A stretch of DNA of 64,000 nucleotides from Phenylobacterium immobile (ATCC 35973) (GTDB lineage Bacteria; Pseudomonadota; Alphaproteobacteria; Caulobacterales; Caulobacteraceae). The translations under genes and the position numbers were made by a program. The notes below the pieces were generated by a model. That model saw only the letters and a list, made by a program, of their open reading frames with translations. It was not told where the DNA came from and did no database searches. Positions 35,753 to 44,800 of this stretch are shown piece by piece. How positions within the stretch are numbered: position 1 is the first letter of the stretch; each line of letters begins with the position of its first letter. The stretch is from assembly GCF_001375595.1 (NCBI RefSeq), contig NZ_CVJQ01000001.1:2063501-2127500 (forward strand). Direction: 5' to 3'.

Positions 35753-36868
35753 GTGGAGATGCTGTACGCCCGCTGGCTCTTCACCCGCTGGCCCGGCGCA
35801 GCGGTGTCGGTGCTGAGCACGCCCTTCGGCGCGCTCAGCTATCCCCGCGCCCGCGCAATCATCGGCCTGGACATCCTTGAAGCGATTTGGGGAGAGACGT
35901 CGCGATCCGCACTTCTGCAAGATCTGATCCGCATCACCGGCTCGCTGGGACGCCCCGCGCGATCCGGCGTCCCGCAAAACGCGATCTATCTCAATGTCGG
36001 CCAGGTCGCGCTCTCTGCGCCGAAGACGCTGCGATGGCTGGATGCGCGCGCCGACGTCACACCGGTGTTCATGCTGCACGACCTGATCCCTGTGGATCAT
36101 CCCGAGTTCGCCGGGCCCGGCGAAGTCGCCTATTTCGAACGCATCCTGCAGAGTCTGCTGAGGGCGCGCGGTCTTATCCTCAACACCCACGCCGTGGCCG
36201 AACATCCGCGCCTCAGAGGACTGACGGCGCGCCGGATTGTGGCGCCCCTCCCCCTTTCCCCGGCCTTTCTCGCCTCCGCCAAGCCATCTGGAGAGAGCAC
36301 ACCTTACGTTCTCGCCTATGGCGAGATCGAGCCCCGCAAGAACTTCGCCGTGCTCGCCCGCGCCTGGCGGAGCCTGGGGCGCGACAGTCCCGCCCCTCGG
36401 CTGCTGATCGTCGGCGCGGCCGGCGAAGCCCTGGCCGGACTGACGCAGTCGATTGACGCCTGGGACCCGCAGCGCCACAGGGTGGAAGTCCGCCACGGCC
36501 TGTCGACCGATCGCCTGCGCGATCTGATCGGCGGCGCGCACGCCGTCTTCGCTCCGTCCTTCGCGGAGGGCTTCGGCCTCGCCGTCGCAGAGGCGCTGGC
36601 GCTGGGAACGCCCGTGTTCGCCTCCGACATCTCCGCTCACCGCGAGGTCGGGCGAACGCACGCGTCCTACCTGCCTCCGCACGACGCCGTAGCTTGGGCG
36701 AAAGTGGCGCTTGAGCTGGCTGACCCCGTCCGCCTCGCGCGGATCCGGGCGCAGGCGGCGGGGGAAACCCCGACAACGCCTGACGCCTACTTCGGCAGCA
36801 TTCAGGGAGCGCTCCTGGAACTCGCCTTGACCCGCGAGCCAACTCCGCTAAATGGTTCGGATATCTAA
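35753..36868 (+). CDS. Glycosyltransferase family 4, probable 5' frameshift
   Basis: 371 residues from the GTG at 35753. C-terminal GT4 motifs are intact: YVLAYGEIEPRKNFAVLARAWRSL, RLLIVGAAG, PSFAEGFGLAVAEALALGTPVFASDISAHREV. The family N-terminus (LDLTRLF ... RGIDRVEMLYARWLF) is encoded in the same frame further upstream to about 35690, but no ATG/GTG/TTG lies in that frame before the stop at 35636. An ATG at 35670 in another frame would join it if one base were restored near 35690. So the gene is either frameshifted, affected by a sequencing error, or starts at a rare codon. Confidence 0.8.
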   Translation: MEMLYARWLFTRWPGAAVSVLSTPFGALSYPRARAIIGLDILEAIWGETSRSALLQDLIRITGSLGRPARSGVPQNAIYLNVGQVALSAPKTLRWLDARADVTPVFMLHDLIPVDHPEFAGPGEVAYFERILQSLLRARGLILNTHAVAEHPRLRGLTARRIVAPLPLSPAFLASAKPSGESTPYVLAYGEIEPRKNFAVLARAWRSLGRDSPAPRLLIVGAAGEALAGLTQSIDAWDPQRHRVEVRHGLSTDRLRDLIGGAHAVFAPSFAEGFGLAVAEALALGTPVFASDISAHREVGRTHASYLPPHDAVAWAKVALELADPVRLARIRAQAAGETPTTPDAYFGSIQGALLELALTREPTPLNGSDI

Positions 36869-36895
36869 CCGGTTTGATGCGCCGGCGTCGCCGGC

Positions 36896-38401
36896 ATGAC
36901 CGCCAAGGATCTGATGAGCCCGGTCGACGAACCCCTCGACGATATTCGCGCAAAGCCCGTCCCCGGGCCCATCCGCGGGCCCGTCGCCACGCCCGCGACG
37001 CCGACCGTCGGTCGGCCCGCCTGGGTGGTGCCGATCATCATCGGCACAGCGCTGTTCATGCAGAACATGACCTCGAACATCGTCTCCAACGCCCTGCCGG
37101 CGATCGGCCGCGCCCTGCATGAAGATCCGCTCCGACTGAACCTGACGATCACCATGTTCACGCTCGCCATGGCGGTCTCGCTGCCCGTCAGCGGCTGGCT
37201 CGCCGACAAGGTGGGCGCAAAGAAGATCTTCGCCCTGGCCATCGTCCTCTTTGCGATGGCCTCGGTCTCTTGCGGCTTCGCCCAGAACCTGCCCCAGCTT
37301 GTCATCGCGCGGGTTTTCCAGGGCATGGCCGCCGCCATGATGGGTCCTGTCGGCCGCCTGGTGCTGCTGCGGACGACGCCCAAGACCGAGCTCGTCTCCG
37401 CCATGTCGCTCATGACCATGCCGGCGGTGCTGGGGCCGATGGTAGGGCCTATCCTGGGTGGGGCGATCGTCACCTTCGCCGACTGGCGCTGGATTTTCTT
37501 CGTCAATATCCCCTTGGCGATCGCCGGCCTGTTCCTGGTGCTCAAGTTCGTACCGAACGTGAAGGAGCAGAAGGTCTCGCCCATCGACCTCGTCGGCATC
37601 GCCCTGACCGGCGTGGGCCTCGCCAGCTTCATCTTCGCCTTCGAGGACCTGGGCCGTGACGGTCTGCCGCCCATGATCGAAGGTGGGCTGTTCGCCCTCG
37701 CCGTCGTTTGCCTCGGCGGCTACTGGCTGCATGCCCGCAACAATCCCCACGCGATCATCGACCTGTCGATCTTCAGGCTGCAGACCTTCCGCACCTCGGT
37801 CGTCGGCGGCGCGTTCATGCGCCTGGCCCCCGGCTCGCTGCCTTTCATGTTGGCGATGCTGCTGCAGGTCGCCTTCGGTCGCTCGGCCTTCGAAGCCGGC
37901 ATTCTGACGGTGGTCGCCGGCCTGGGTTCGCTGGCGATGAAGACCGCTGCGCCGCCGATCCTGCGGCGCTTCGGCTTCCGCACCACCCTGTTGGTCAACG
38001 GCGCCATCGTGGCCGCGACCTTCATGGCCATCGCCTTCCTGAAGCCGTCGACGCCGCAGTGGATCATCATGGCCGTGCTCGGCGCGGGAGGCTTCTTCCG
38101 CTCGCTGCAGTTTACGAGCCTCAATGGCATGGCCTACGCCGAGATCGAACAGGCTCGGATGAGCCGGGCGTCGACGACGTCGGCGATGATGCAGCAGCTG
38201 ACCCAGTCGATCGCTGTCGGCCTCGCAGCCAGCCTGATGCATTTCTTCACCGTGCGGCACGGCGAAACCCGCCTGACGCTGGCGGCGATCTCGCCGACAT
38301 TCCTGGTCATGGGCCTGCTCACGCTGATCTCAATGATCTACTATGCGGCCTTGCCAAAGAACGCTGGCGACGAGATGAACGGCCGCCGGACGCCTGGCTG
38401 A
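36896..38401 (+). CDS. MFS transporter, DHA2/EmrB-like drug:proton antiporter
   Basis: 501 residues with about 14 hydrophobic segments, the size of the DHA2 family. The DHA motif A loop is SGWLADKVGAKKIFALAIVLF after helix 2; motif C-like sequence MPAVLGPMVGPILGGAIV lies in helix 5. A cytoplasmic N-terminal tail of about 40 residues is Pro-rich. Followed after 23 bases by a MarR-type regulator, the usual arrangement for an effector-controlled efflux pump. Substrate unknown; could export the adjacent cluster's product or an antimicrobial. Confidence 0.88.
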   Translation: MTAKDLMSPVDEPLDDIRAKPVPGPIRGPVATPATPTVGRPAWVVPIIIGTALFMQNMTSNIVSNALPAIGRALHEDPLRLNLTITMFTLAMAVSLPVSGWLADKVGAKKIFALAIVLFAMASVSCGFAQNLPQLVIARVFQGMAAAMMGPVGRLVLLRTTPKTELVSAMSLMTMPAVLGPMVGPILGGAIVTFADWRWIFFVNIPLAIAGLFLVLKFVPNVKEQKVSPIDLVGIALTGVGLASFIFAFEDLGRDGLPPMIEGGLFALAVVCLGGYWLHARNNPHAIIDLSIFRLQTFRTSVVGGAFMRLAPGSLPFMLAMLLQVAFGRSAFEAGILTVVAGLGSLAMKTAAPPILRRFGFRTTLLVNGAIVAATFMAIAFLKPSTPQWIIMAVLGAGGFFRSLQFTSLNGMAYAEIEQARMSRASTTSAMMQQLTQSIAVGLAASLMHFFTVRHGETRLTLAAISPTFLVMGLLTLISMIYYAALPKNAGDEMNGRRTPG

Positions 38402-38424
38402 CCATCACCTGGATTGCGAACCGA

Positions 38425-38889
38425 ATGAGCTCCGCCCCGATAGACGCGCCGAAGGCCTCACGACAGAGCGTCTCGACCTTGGCTGAAGACCTGCGCCCGA
38501 CCTTGCTGCGGGTCTCGCGCCGGCTGCGGCAGGAGGCCCAGCGCCTAGGCGCCTCGGCGCTGGACATCACCCTGCTGGCCCATATCAAACGCCACCCTGG
38601 GATCGGCGTGTCCGGCATGGCCGAGCTCGAGCACATGTCCAAGCCCAGCATGAGCGGTCACATCAAGCGCCTCGAGGCCGCGCGCTTGATCGCCCGTGTC
38701 GGCGACGCCGAGGATGGACGCCGGTCGGGCCTGAACCTGACCCACGAGGGCGAGCAACAGCTGATCGCAATCCGCCAGCTGCGCAATGACTGGCTCGCCG
38801 CCCGGCTAAGCCTTCTGTCCCCCGAGGAACGAACCAGCCTGGAAGCGGCGATCGAACCCCTGCGGCGCCTGGTGAGCATCGACATCTGA
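38425..38889 (+). CDS. MarR-family transcriptional regulator
   Basis: 154 residues from the ATG at 38425. Winged helix-turn-helix with the order expected of MarR: LDITLLAHIKRHPGIGVSGMAELEHMSKPSMSGHIKRLEAARLIARVGDAEDGRRSGLNLT. The wing DGRRSGL is typical. Probably a ligand-responsive repressor of the MFS gene just upstream; no operator was recognised. Confidence 0.88.
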   Translation: MSSAPIDAPKASRQSVSTLAEDLRPTLLRVSRRLRQEAQRLGASALDITLLAHIKRHPGIGVSGMAELEHMSKPSMSGHIKRLEAARLIARVGDAEDGRRSGLNLTHEGEQQLIAIRQLRNDWLAARLSLLSPEERTSLEAAIEPLRRLVSIDI

Positions 38890-38992
38890 GGCGTTGGCGG
38901 CGTGGGCGTTGCCCACGAGCGGTCTTGACCCCGGCGGCGACGGCCCGCAATCAGCAGATCGGGTCACGGCCGATATCGGCCTCGGGGGGACC

Positions 38993-40261
38993 ATGAGCGA
39001 TCACCAAGGCGCCTCGCACCGGCGCATCCTGGCGGCGAGCCTGGTTGGCACGGCGGTCGAGTTCTACGACTTCTACATCTACGCCACCGCCGCCTCGCTG
39101 GTGTTCCCCAAGCTGTTCTTCCCGCAGGCCTCGGCCTCCGCCCAGCTGATGAGCTCATACGCCACCTTCGCCATCGCGTTCTTCGCCCGACCTCTAGGCG
39201 CCTCGGTCTTCGGTCACTTCGGCGACCGGCTGGGCCGCAAGTCGACCCTGGTCGCCTCGCTGCTCCTGATGGGCGGGTCCACCGTCGCGATAGCCTTCCT
39301 GCCAACCTACGCCCAGGCCGGGTGGCTGGCGCCGTTCCTGTTGTGCGTGCTGCGCTTCGGCCAGGGCTTCGGGCTTGGCGGCGAGTGGGGGGGAGCCGCG
39401 CTGCTGGCGGTTGAGAACGCCCCACCCGGGAAGCGCGCGCGCTACGGCATGTTCCCACAACTGGGCGCGCCCGTAGGCTTCATCGCCGCCAACGGCCTTT
39501 TCCTGCTGCTCGGCGTGCTTCTGACCCAGGAACAATTCATCGCCTGGGGCTGGCGAATTCCCTTCGTCCTCAGCGTGCTGCTGGTGGGGGTCGGCCTTTG
39601 GGTGCGTCTGAAGCTGACGGAAACGCCAGCCTTCGCCGCCGCGATGCATGAGGCGCCGCCCTCAAAGGCGCCGCTGGGCGAACTTCTGCTGCGCCACCCG
39701 CTGGAGACGCTTGCGGGCACCTTCGCCGTCGTCGCCTGCTTCGCCATCTTCTACATCGCCACCGCCTTCGCCCTGGGCTACGGCACGACCGCGCTGGGTT
39801 ACAGCCGCGAAGTTTTCCTGGGCGTCCAGCTCGGGGCCATCGGCTTCATGGCCGCCGGCATCATCTGGTCCGGCTTCTGGTCCGACGCCACCAGCCCACG
39901 CCGTGTGCTGATGGTGGGTTGCGCGGCCACGGTGCTCGGCGGCTTTCTGCTGGGCCCCGCCATGGGCGCCGGCGCGCTTCTGCCGATCTGGGCCTTCCTA
40001 TCCTTCGCCCTCGTGCTGATGGGCCTGGTGTACGGACCCCTGGGCGCCTTTCTGCCCGGTCTGTTTCCGGCGCGGGTGCGCTATACCGGCGCTTCGGTGG
40101 CGTTCAACGTCGGCGGCATCCTGGGTGGCGGCTTGACGCCGATGATCGCGGGCGCCCTGGCGGCGGAGGGCGGGCTGGGCGCGGTCGGCCTCTACCTCAG
40201 CGGTGCGGCCCTGGTCAGCCTGGTCGCGCTGTTGTTCCTCAAGAGAGAACCGGCGGTCTAG
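38993..40261 (+). CDS. MFS transporter, metabolite:proton symporter (MHS) type
   Basis: 422 residues from the ATG at 38993, preceded by GGGGGGA. Twelve hydrophobic segments. MHS-family features are the first helix GTAVEFYDFYIYATAASLVFPKLFF, the loop GHFGDRLGRKSTLVASLLLMG and RFGQGFGLGGEWGGAALLAVENAPPGKRA. Relatives take up small organic acids such as alpha-ketoglutarate, shikimate or proline. Convergent with the CDP-alcohol phosphotransferase gene, six bases apart; no specific link to the lipid cluster is evident. Confidence 0.88.
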   Translation: MSDHQGASHRRILAASLVGTAVEFYDFYIYATAASLVFPKLFFPQASASAQLMSSYATFAIAFFARPLGASVFGHFGDRLGRKSTLVASLLLMGGSTVAIAFLPTYAQAGWLAPFLLCVLRFGQGFGLGGEWGGAALLAVENAPPGKRARYGMFPQLGAPVGFIAANGLFLLLGVLLTQEQFIAWGWRIPFVLSVLLVGVGLWVRLKLTETPAFAAAMHEAPPSKAPLGELLLRHPLETLAGTFAVVACFAIFYIATAFALGYGTTALGYSREVFLGVQLGAIGFMAAGIIWSGFWSDATSPRRVLMVGCAATVLGGFLLGPAMGAGALLPIWAFLSFALVLMGLVYGPLGAFLPGLFPARVRYTGASVAFNVGGILGGGLTPMIAGALAAEGGLGAVGLYLSGAALVSLVALLFLKREPAV

Positions 40262-40267
40262 GGGCGG

Positions 40268-40942
40268 CTATTCGGGACGTTCCGGCCGGGGATCTTCCTT
40301 GGCCAGTTCCCGCAGCTGGCCGACGAAACTGGCGACGAAGACGATGAAGGTCCCTACGCTCCAGAGCAGGAACAGCAGATTGGGGTAGGTCATCGGCAGG
40401 ACGCCGAAGGTCTGGCTTGGCACGAAGAAGATCAGGGTGTTCAGGAAGACGCCCACCAGCCGCATCTCGGTGAGACCCACGCCGCCATAGGCCAGCTTGT
40501 GCACAGGCGACACGCCAGCGCGGATGTAGGACAGCGACGAGGTCATCAGTAGGATGCTGAAGGCCAGGAAGCAGAGCTCCCAATTGATGACCCCAGACAG
40601 GCCGATCCCGATGGCGATCAGGAACTGCGCGACCATGTCGAGGCCATTGTCGAGGAAGTAGCCGAAGCGATTGCGGGCGATCCGGCGATAGCGCGCAAGG
40701 GTCCCGTCCAGAGAATCCCCGAACCAGTTGATGACGAAGCCGACCGAGGCGAGAAACAGCCCATAGCTGGTGTAGGGCGTCAGCAGGTAGCCGACGAAGG
40801 TCACGCCAGCGCCCGCAAAGCCGATTGCGGTGAGGATGTTTGGCGTGATCCACAGCGGCAACCGCGCCGCGAGCCAAAGCAAGGTGGGCCGTTCCAACGC
40901 ATCGAGCCAACTGCCCAACCGCTGGTGCGTACGCTCCGTCAA
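40268..40942 (-). CDS. CDP-alcohol phosphatidyltransferase family membrane enzyme
   Basis: 224 residues with about six membrane helices. The catalytic motif is complete: Asp76, Asp79-Gly80, Ala83-Arg84, Gly94, Asp98 and Asp102, in the spacing D-x2-DG-x2-AR-x9-G-x3-D-x3-D. The family moves a phospho-alcohol between a CDP carrier and a lipid alcohol, as in PgsA or PssA. The start is a TTG that overlaps the upstream SDR stop (TTGA), with GGAGG six to eight bases before it. Beside the PKS/AONS cluster it could add the head group to the product; the substrate is not known. Confidence 0.88.
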   Translation of the reverse strand: MTERTHQRLGSWLDALERPTLLWLAARLPLWITPNILTAIGFAGAGVTFVGYLLTPYTSYGLFLASVGFVINWFGDSLDGTLARYRRIARNRFGYFLDNGLDMVAQFLIAIGIGLSGVINWELCFLAFSILLMTSSLSYIRAGVSPVHKLAYGGVGLTEMRLVGVFLNTLIFFVPSQTFGVLPMTYPNLLFLLWSVGTFIVFVASFVGQLRELAKEDPRPERPE

Positions 40943-41736
40943 CGAGCCCCTCCATCCGCCCCGATTCGCACCGCAAGGTCGCCGAGGGCCTTATCCCCGA
41001 CCGACGCCGGCAGGAGATCAAGCAATCGCAACAAGAGTGCGATGCGGCGGGGGAAAATAGTCCTAGGCGCGCGCTTGTCCAGCGCGCGCCGAATGCGATC
41101 GGCGGCGGCCTGGGTGGTGACCATCAGCGGCTTGTCGCCATGGAAGCGCTCGGTCATCGGGCTGGCGAAGAAGCCGGGGGAGGCCACCGTCACCGACACG
41201 CCCAGCGGCGCCAGCCGTCCGCGCACGGATTCGCCGTAGATCCGGGCACCCGCCTTGCTGGCCGCATAGGCCGGCATATAGGGCAATCCACGGAACGAAG
41301 CGGTCGAGGCGATGACGCAAATCTGGCCGCGCCGCCGCGCGATCATGAAGGGCGCGATGGCCTCGACGGCATAGACGACGCCCAGCAAATTGGTGCGGAT
41401 CAGGCCCGCCGCGGCGTCGAACCCGTCCAGCGCGTCGTCGGCGGCCGGGCCCGTCATGACGCCCGCGTTGGCGATCAGGATGTCGATCGGGCCTTCGGCT
41501 TCGAGACTTTCCAGCCAGGCCTTCATACCCGGTCCGTCGCCGGCGTCGAGGACCGCGGTGACCACCTCGGCGCCCTTATGCCGGACCTCCGCAGCGGTTT
41601 CGGCGAGGCGCTCGGCGTGGCGACCGGTTAGCGCCAGAAAAACGCCGGGCGCCGCATAATCCAGCGCCAGTCTTCGTCCCAGGCCGCTCGATGCCCCCGT
41701 GATGACGAATCGACGTTCTGCGAACGAAGTGCCCAT
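40939..41736 (-). CDS. Short-chain dehydrogenase/reductase
   Basis: 265 residues from the ATG at 41736. Classical SDR motifs: TGASSGLG (residues 13-20), IANAGV, a Ser in VIASTAS and the catalytic YAASK. The C-terminal PGFFASPMTER and the helical tail resemble the 3-ketosphinganine-reductase/DltE-like branch. Translationally coupled to the CDP-alcohol phosphotransferase and divergent from the PKS gene. A plausible role is reducing the 3-keto group left by the alpha-oxoamine synthase; this is inference from context. Confidence 0.85.
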   Translation of the reverse strand: MGTSFAERRFVITGASSGLGRRLALDYAAPGVFLALTGRHAERLAETAAEVRHKGAEVVTAVLDAGDGPGMKAWLESLEAEGPIDILIANAGVMTGPAADDALDGFDAAAGLIRTNLLGVVYAVEAIAPFMIARRRGQICVIASTASFRGLPYMPAYAASKAGARIYGESVRGRLAPLGVSVTVASPGFFASPMTERFHGDKPLMVTTQAAADRIRRALDKRAPRTIFPRRIALLLRLLDLLPASVGDKALGDLAVRIGADGGAR

Positions 41737-41816
41737 AGGCGACAGGTGGCATGATTGGCGCTGGCTGAACATTCCTCTAATGTACGGCGCGAGCTGGGGA
41801 TTTTGCTTTGAAGACA
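41737..41816. promoter_or_regulatory. Divergent promoter region between SDR and PKS genes
   Basis: Only 80 bases separate the two operons. On the plus strand TTGGCG at 41755-41760, 17 bases and TAATGT at 41778-41783 could be a weak sigma-70-type promoter for the PKS; the match is partial. Confidence 0.3.
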
Positions 41817-44800
41817 ATGGACATCGCCATCGTCGGCGCCGCGTGCCGTCTTCCCGGCGCACCGTCTCTTTCGGCCTTGGCGGACCTTCTGTTCAGTGGT
41901 CGTGACGCCGTCACAGAGATTCCCAACGATCGTTTCGCCAAGCGTTTCTATCTCGACACTGACGCTCAGCAGGCCGGCAAATCCTACACCTTCGCCGCGG
42001 GCGCGCTTGAAGGCGTCGATCTGTTCGACGCGGGCTTCTTTGGAATGTCGCCCCGCGAGGCGGTGCATACCGATCCGCAGCAGCGGCTGCTGTTGGAGCT
42101 GGCTTACGAGGCCCTCGAAGACGCCGGCACGCCGCCATCGCAGGTCAGCGGCACCAGGACCGCAGTCTATGTCGGGTGCTCGGCGTGGGACTACGCGACC
42201 CTGAAGCTTGGCGACGTGTCGCTGATGGATTCGCACTCGATGCAGGGGCTTTCGCTCTCGTCGCTGTCGAACCGGCTGTCCTTTGTGTTCAACCTGCGCG
42301 GTCCCAGCCTGACGATCGACACGGCGTGCTCCTCGGCGCTGGTCGCCCTGCACATGGCCTGCGAGTCCCTCCGCAATGGCGAAGTCGACCAGGCGATGGT
42401 CGGCGCGGTCAACCTGCTGCTCTCACCACAGAACTTCGTCGGCTTCAGCCGCGCCTCGATGCTGTCGCCAACCGGGCGCTGCCACGCTTTCGACGCCCGC
42501 GCGAACGGCTATGTTCGCGCGGAAGGCGGCGGCGTGGTCATCCTGAAGCCCTTGGCGGACGCCCAGGCCGCCGGCGACGAAATCCGCGCGGTGATCCGCA
42601 CCACCGGCGTCAACTCAGACGGGCGCACCTCAAGTTTCTCCGTACCCGGTCGAGAGGCGCAGAAGCGCCTGCTGGAAGAGGTTTACGCCGGCGCCGGCAT
42701 CTCGCCCAATGACCTGTCCTACGTCGAAGCGCACGGCACCGGGACGCCGGTGGGCGACCCGATCGAAGCCGGCGCGCTCGGCGAGGCCCTGGCCCAGCGG
42801 CGTCGGCGCCCCCTGCCGATCGGCTCGATCAAGAGTAATGTCGGCCACCTCGAGGCCGCTAGCGGCATGGCCGGGCTGATGAAGCTCCTGACCATTCTGG
42901 AGCGTGGTGAGATTCCGCCTTCGCTCCATTGCGAGACGCCCAATCCCAACATTCCCTTCGCCGACCTGAACCTGTCACTCACGCCGCGCGCGCGACCGCT
43001 TGAGCCCGGGGATCACGGCGTCCTGCTGGGCGTCAACTCTTTCGGCTTTGGCGGCACAAACGCCCACGCCGTCCTGGCCGCCCCTGCGCCGCAACCCGTC
43101 GCGGCCAGCGCCGGCAATGTCGCCCCACCGCTTTTGATCTCCGCCAAGACCGAGGCGGCCCTGCAGGACCTGGCGCGCGAATGGTCGCAAAGGCTGCGCC
43201 GTGAAAGCGTCTCCGGCGGCGCGGCGCTCGCCCGCGCGGCGGCCCGTCGCCGGGAAGCCTTTGATCACCGCCTGGCGGTGCGCGCCGGCCGGCCCGATGT
43301 AATGGCTCATGACCTGGACGCCTGGCTGGCGGGCGCGGAGACCAGCGCCGTGGCGGGTCGCGCCACCCAAGGCGGTCTGGCGTTTGTTTATTCTGGAAAC
43401 GGAAGCCAGTGGGCGGGCATGGGCGCCGACGCCTACGCTCATTCCACAGCCTTCCGCGACGCCATCGCCGCGATCGATACGACTTTCCAGCCGCTCTCAG
43501 GCTGGAGCTTGGCGGCGGCCCTGCGCGACGGCATCGACGAGACAAGCCTGGGCGACACCGAGCGCGCGCAACCGCTGCTGTTCGCGCTGCAAGTGGGCGC
43601 CACTGTGGCTCTGCGGGCCGCAGGCGTCGAACCGGCCGCCGTTGTTGGCCACAGCGTTGGCGAGGCTGCTGCGGCGTGGGCAAGCGGCGCCCTTACCCTC
43701 GACCAGGCGACGGAAGTGATCTTCCACCGGAGCCGTCTGCAACAGACGACTCACGGCCAGGGCGGGATGGGGGTGCTGAACGTTTCCGTCGAGGTCGCCG
43801 AGCCGCTGCTCGCGCGGCTGGCGCCGGACCTGCACATCGCCGCCATCAACGGCCCGCAGGCCCTGACCGTCGCAGGCTCCGACGCTTCGCTGGCCAAGCT
43901 GCAATCGGCGGCGCGCGAAGAGCGGCTGGCCTATCTGCGTTTGCCGCTGAACTACGCCTTCCACTCCCCGGCCATGGATCCAATTCAAGGCGCACTGATG
44001 GAGTCCCTGGGCGGACTCAAGCCGGGCTCCCCGTCGATCCCGATGCTGTCGACGACCACCGGCCGCGAGGTCGCCGCCGGTGAGTTGGACGCAGACTACT
44101 GGTGGCGCAACGTGCGACTTCCGGTCCGCTTCGGCGAAGCGGTCAACGCCCTGGCCGAACGCGACTTCCGCATCTTCATCGAGATCGGTCCCAAGCCGAC
44201 GCTCTTGTCCTATGTGCAGTCGGTATTGAAAGCGGCTGGCGCGAGCAGCGTCACCCGCCCATCCCTGACCGCCAAGCCCTCGCACCGCGATCCCTTCCCG
44301 GCCATCGCGGCCCAGGCGTTCGTCGATGGCGTCGATATCCGCAACGCCCGCGCTTTTGACGGGGCTGCGCCGCATCGCCGCCTACCGGCCTATCCTTGGC
44401 AGCGCCAGCGCCATTGGGGCGGCGCGACGGTCGAAGGTTTCGAGGTCAGCTCGCCGATCGAGGACCACCCTCTTCTGGGGTTCCGGCGTGACGAGAGCCG
44501 GCGGATCTGGACGAACGTACTGTCGTCCTCGCGCATGCCATGGCTCGCCGATCACTGCGTGAACGAGGTCCCTGTGCTGCCTGGCGCGGCCATGCTGGAC
44601 ATGGCTTTCGCCGCGGCCCTGTCGCGCAATCCCGGCGCGACGGGCGTGGAAGTCACGGACGTCGAGTTTCTACGCCCTCTTGTGGTCGAGGGCGCTCGCG
44701 AACTCGCCTTCGAGATGATCTCGTCAGACGTCTTCGAGGTGTCCAGCCGTCCGCGCCTGCAGGCTGAAGACCGCGTGGTCTACGCACGCGGCAGGATCGC

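Noticed and set aside
36848..38260. 470-codon minus-strand frame opposite the DHA2 transporter
   Set aside because: Composition is His/Asp/Arg/Gln-rich antisense of hydrophobic helices; the plus-strand MFS is unambiguous.
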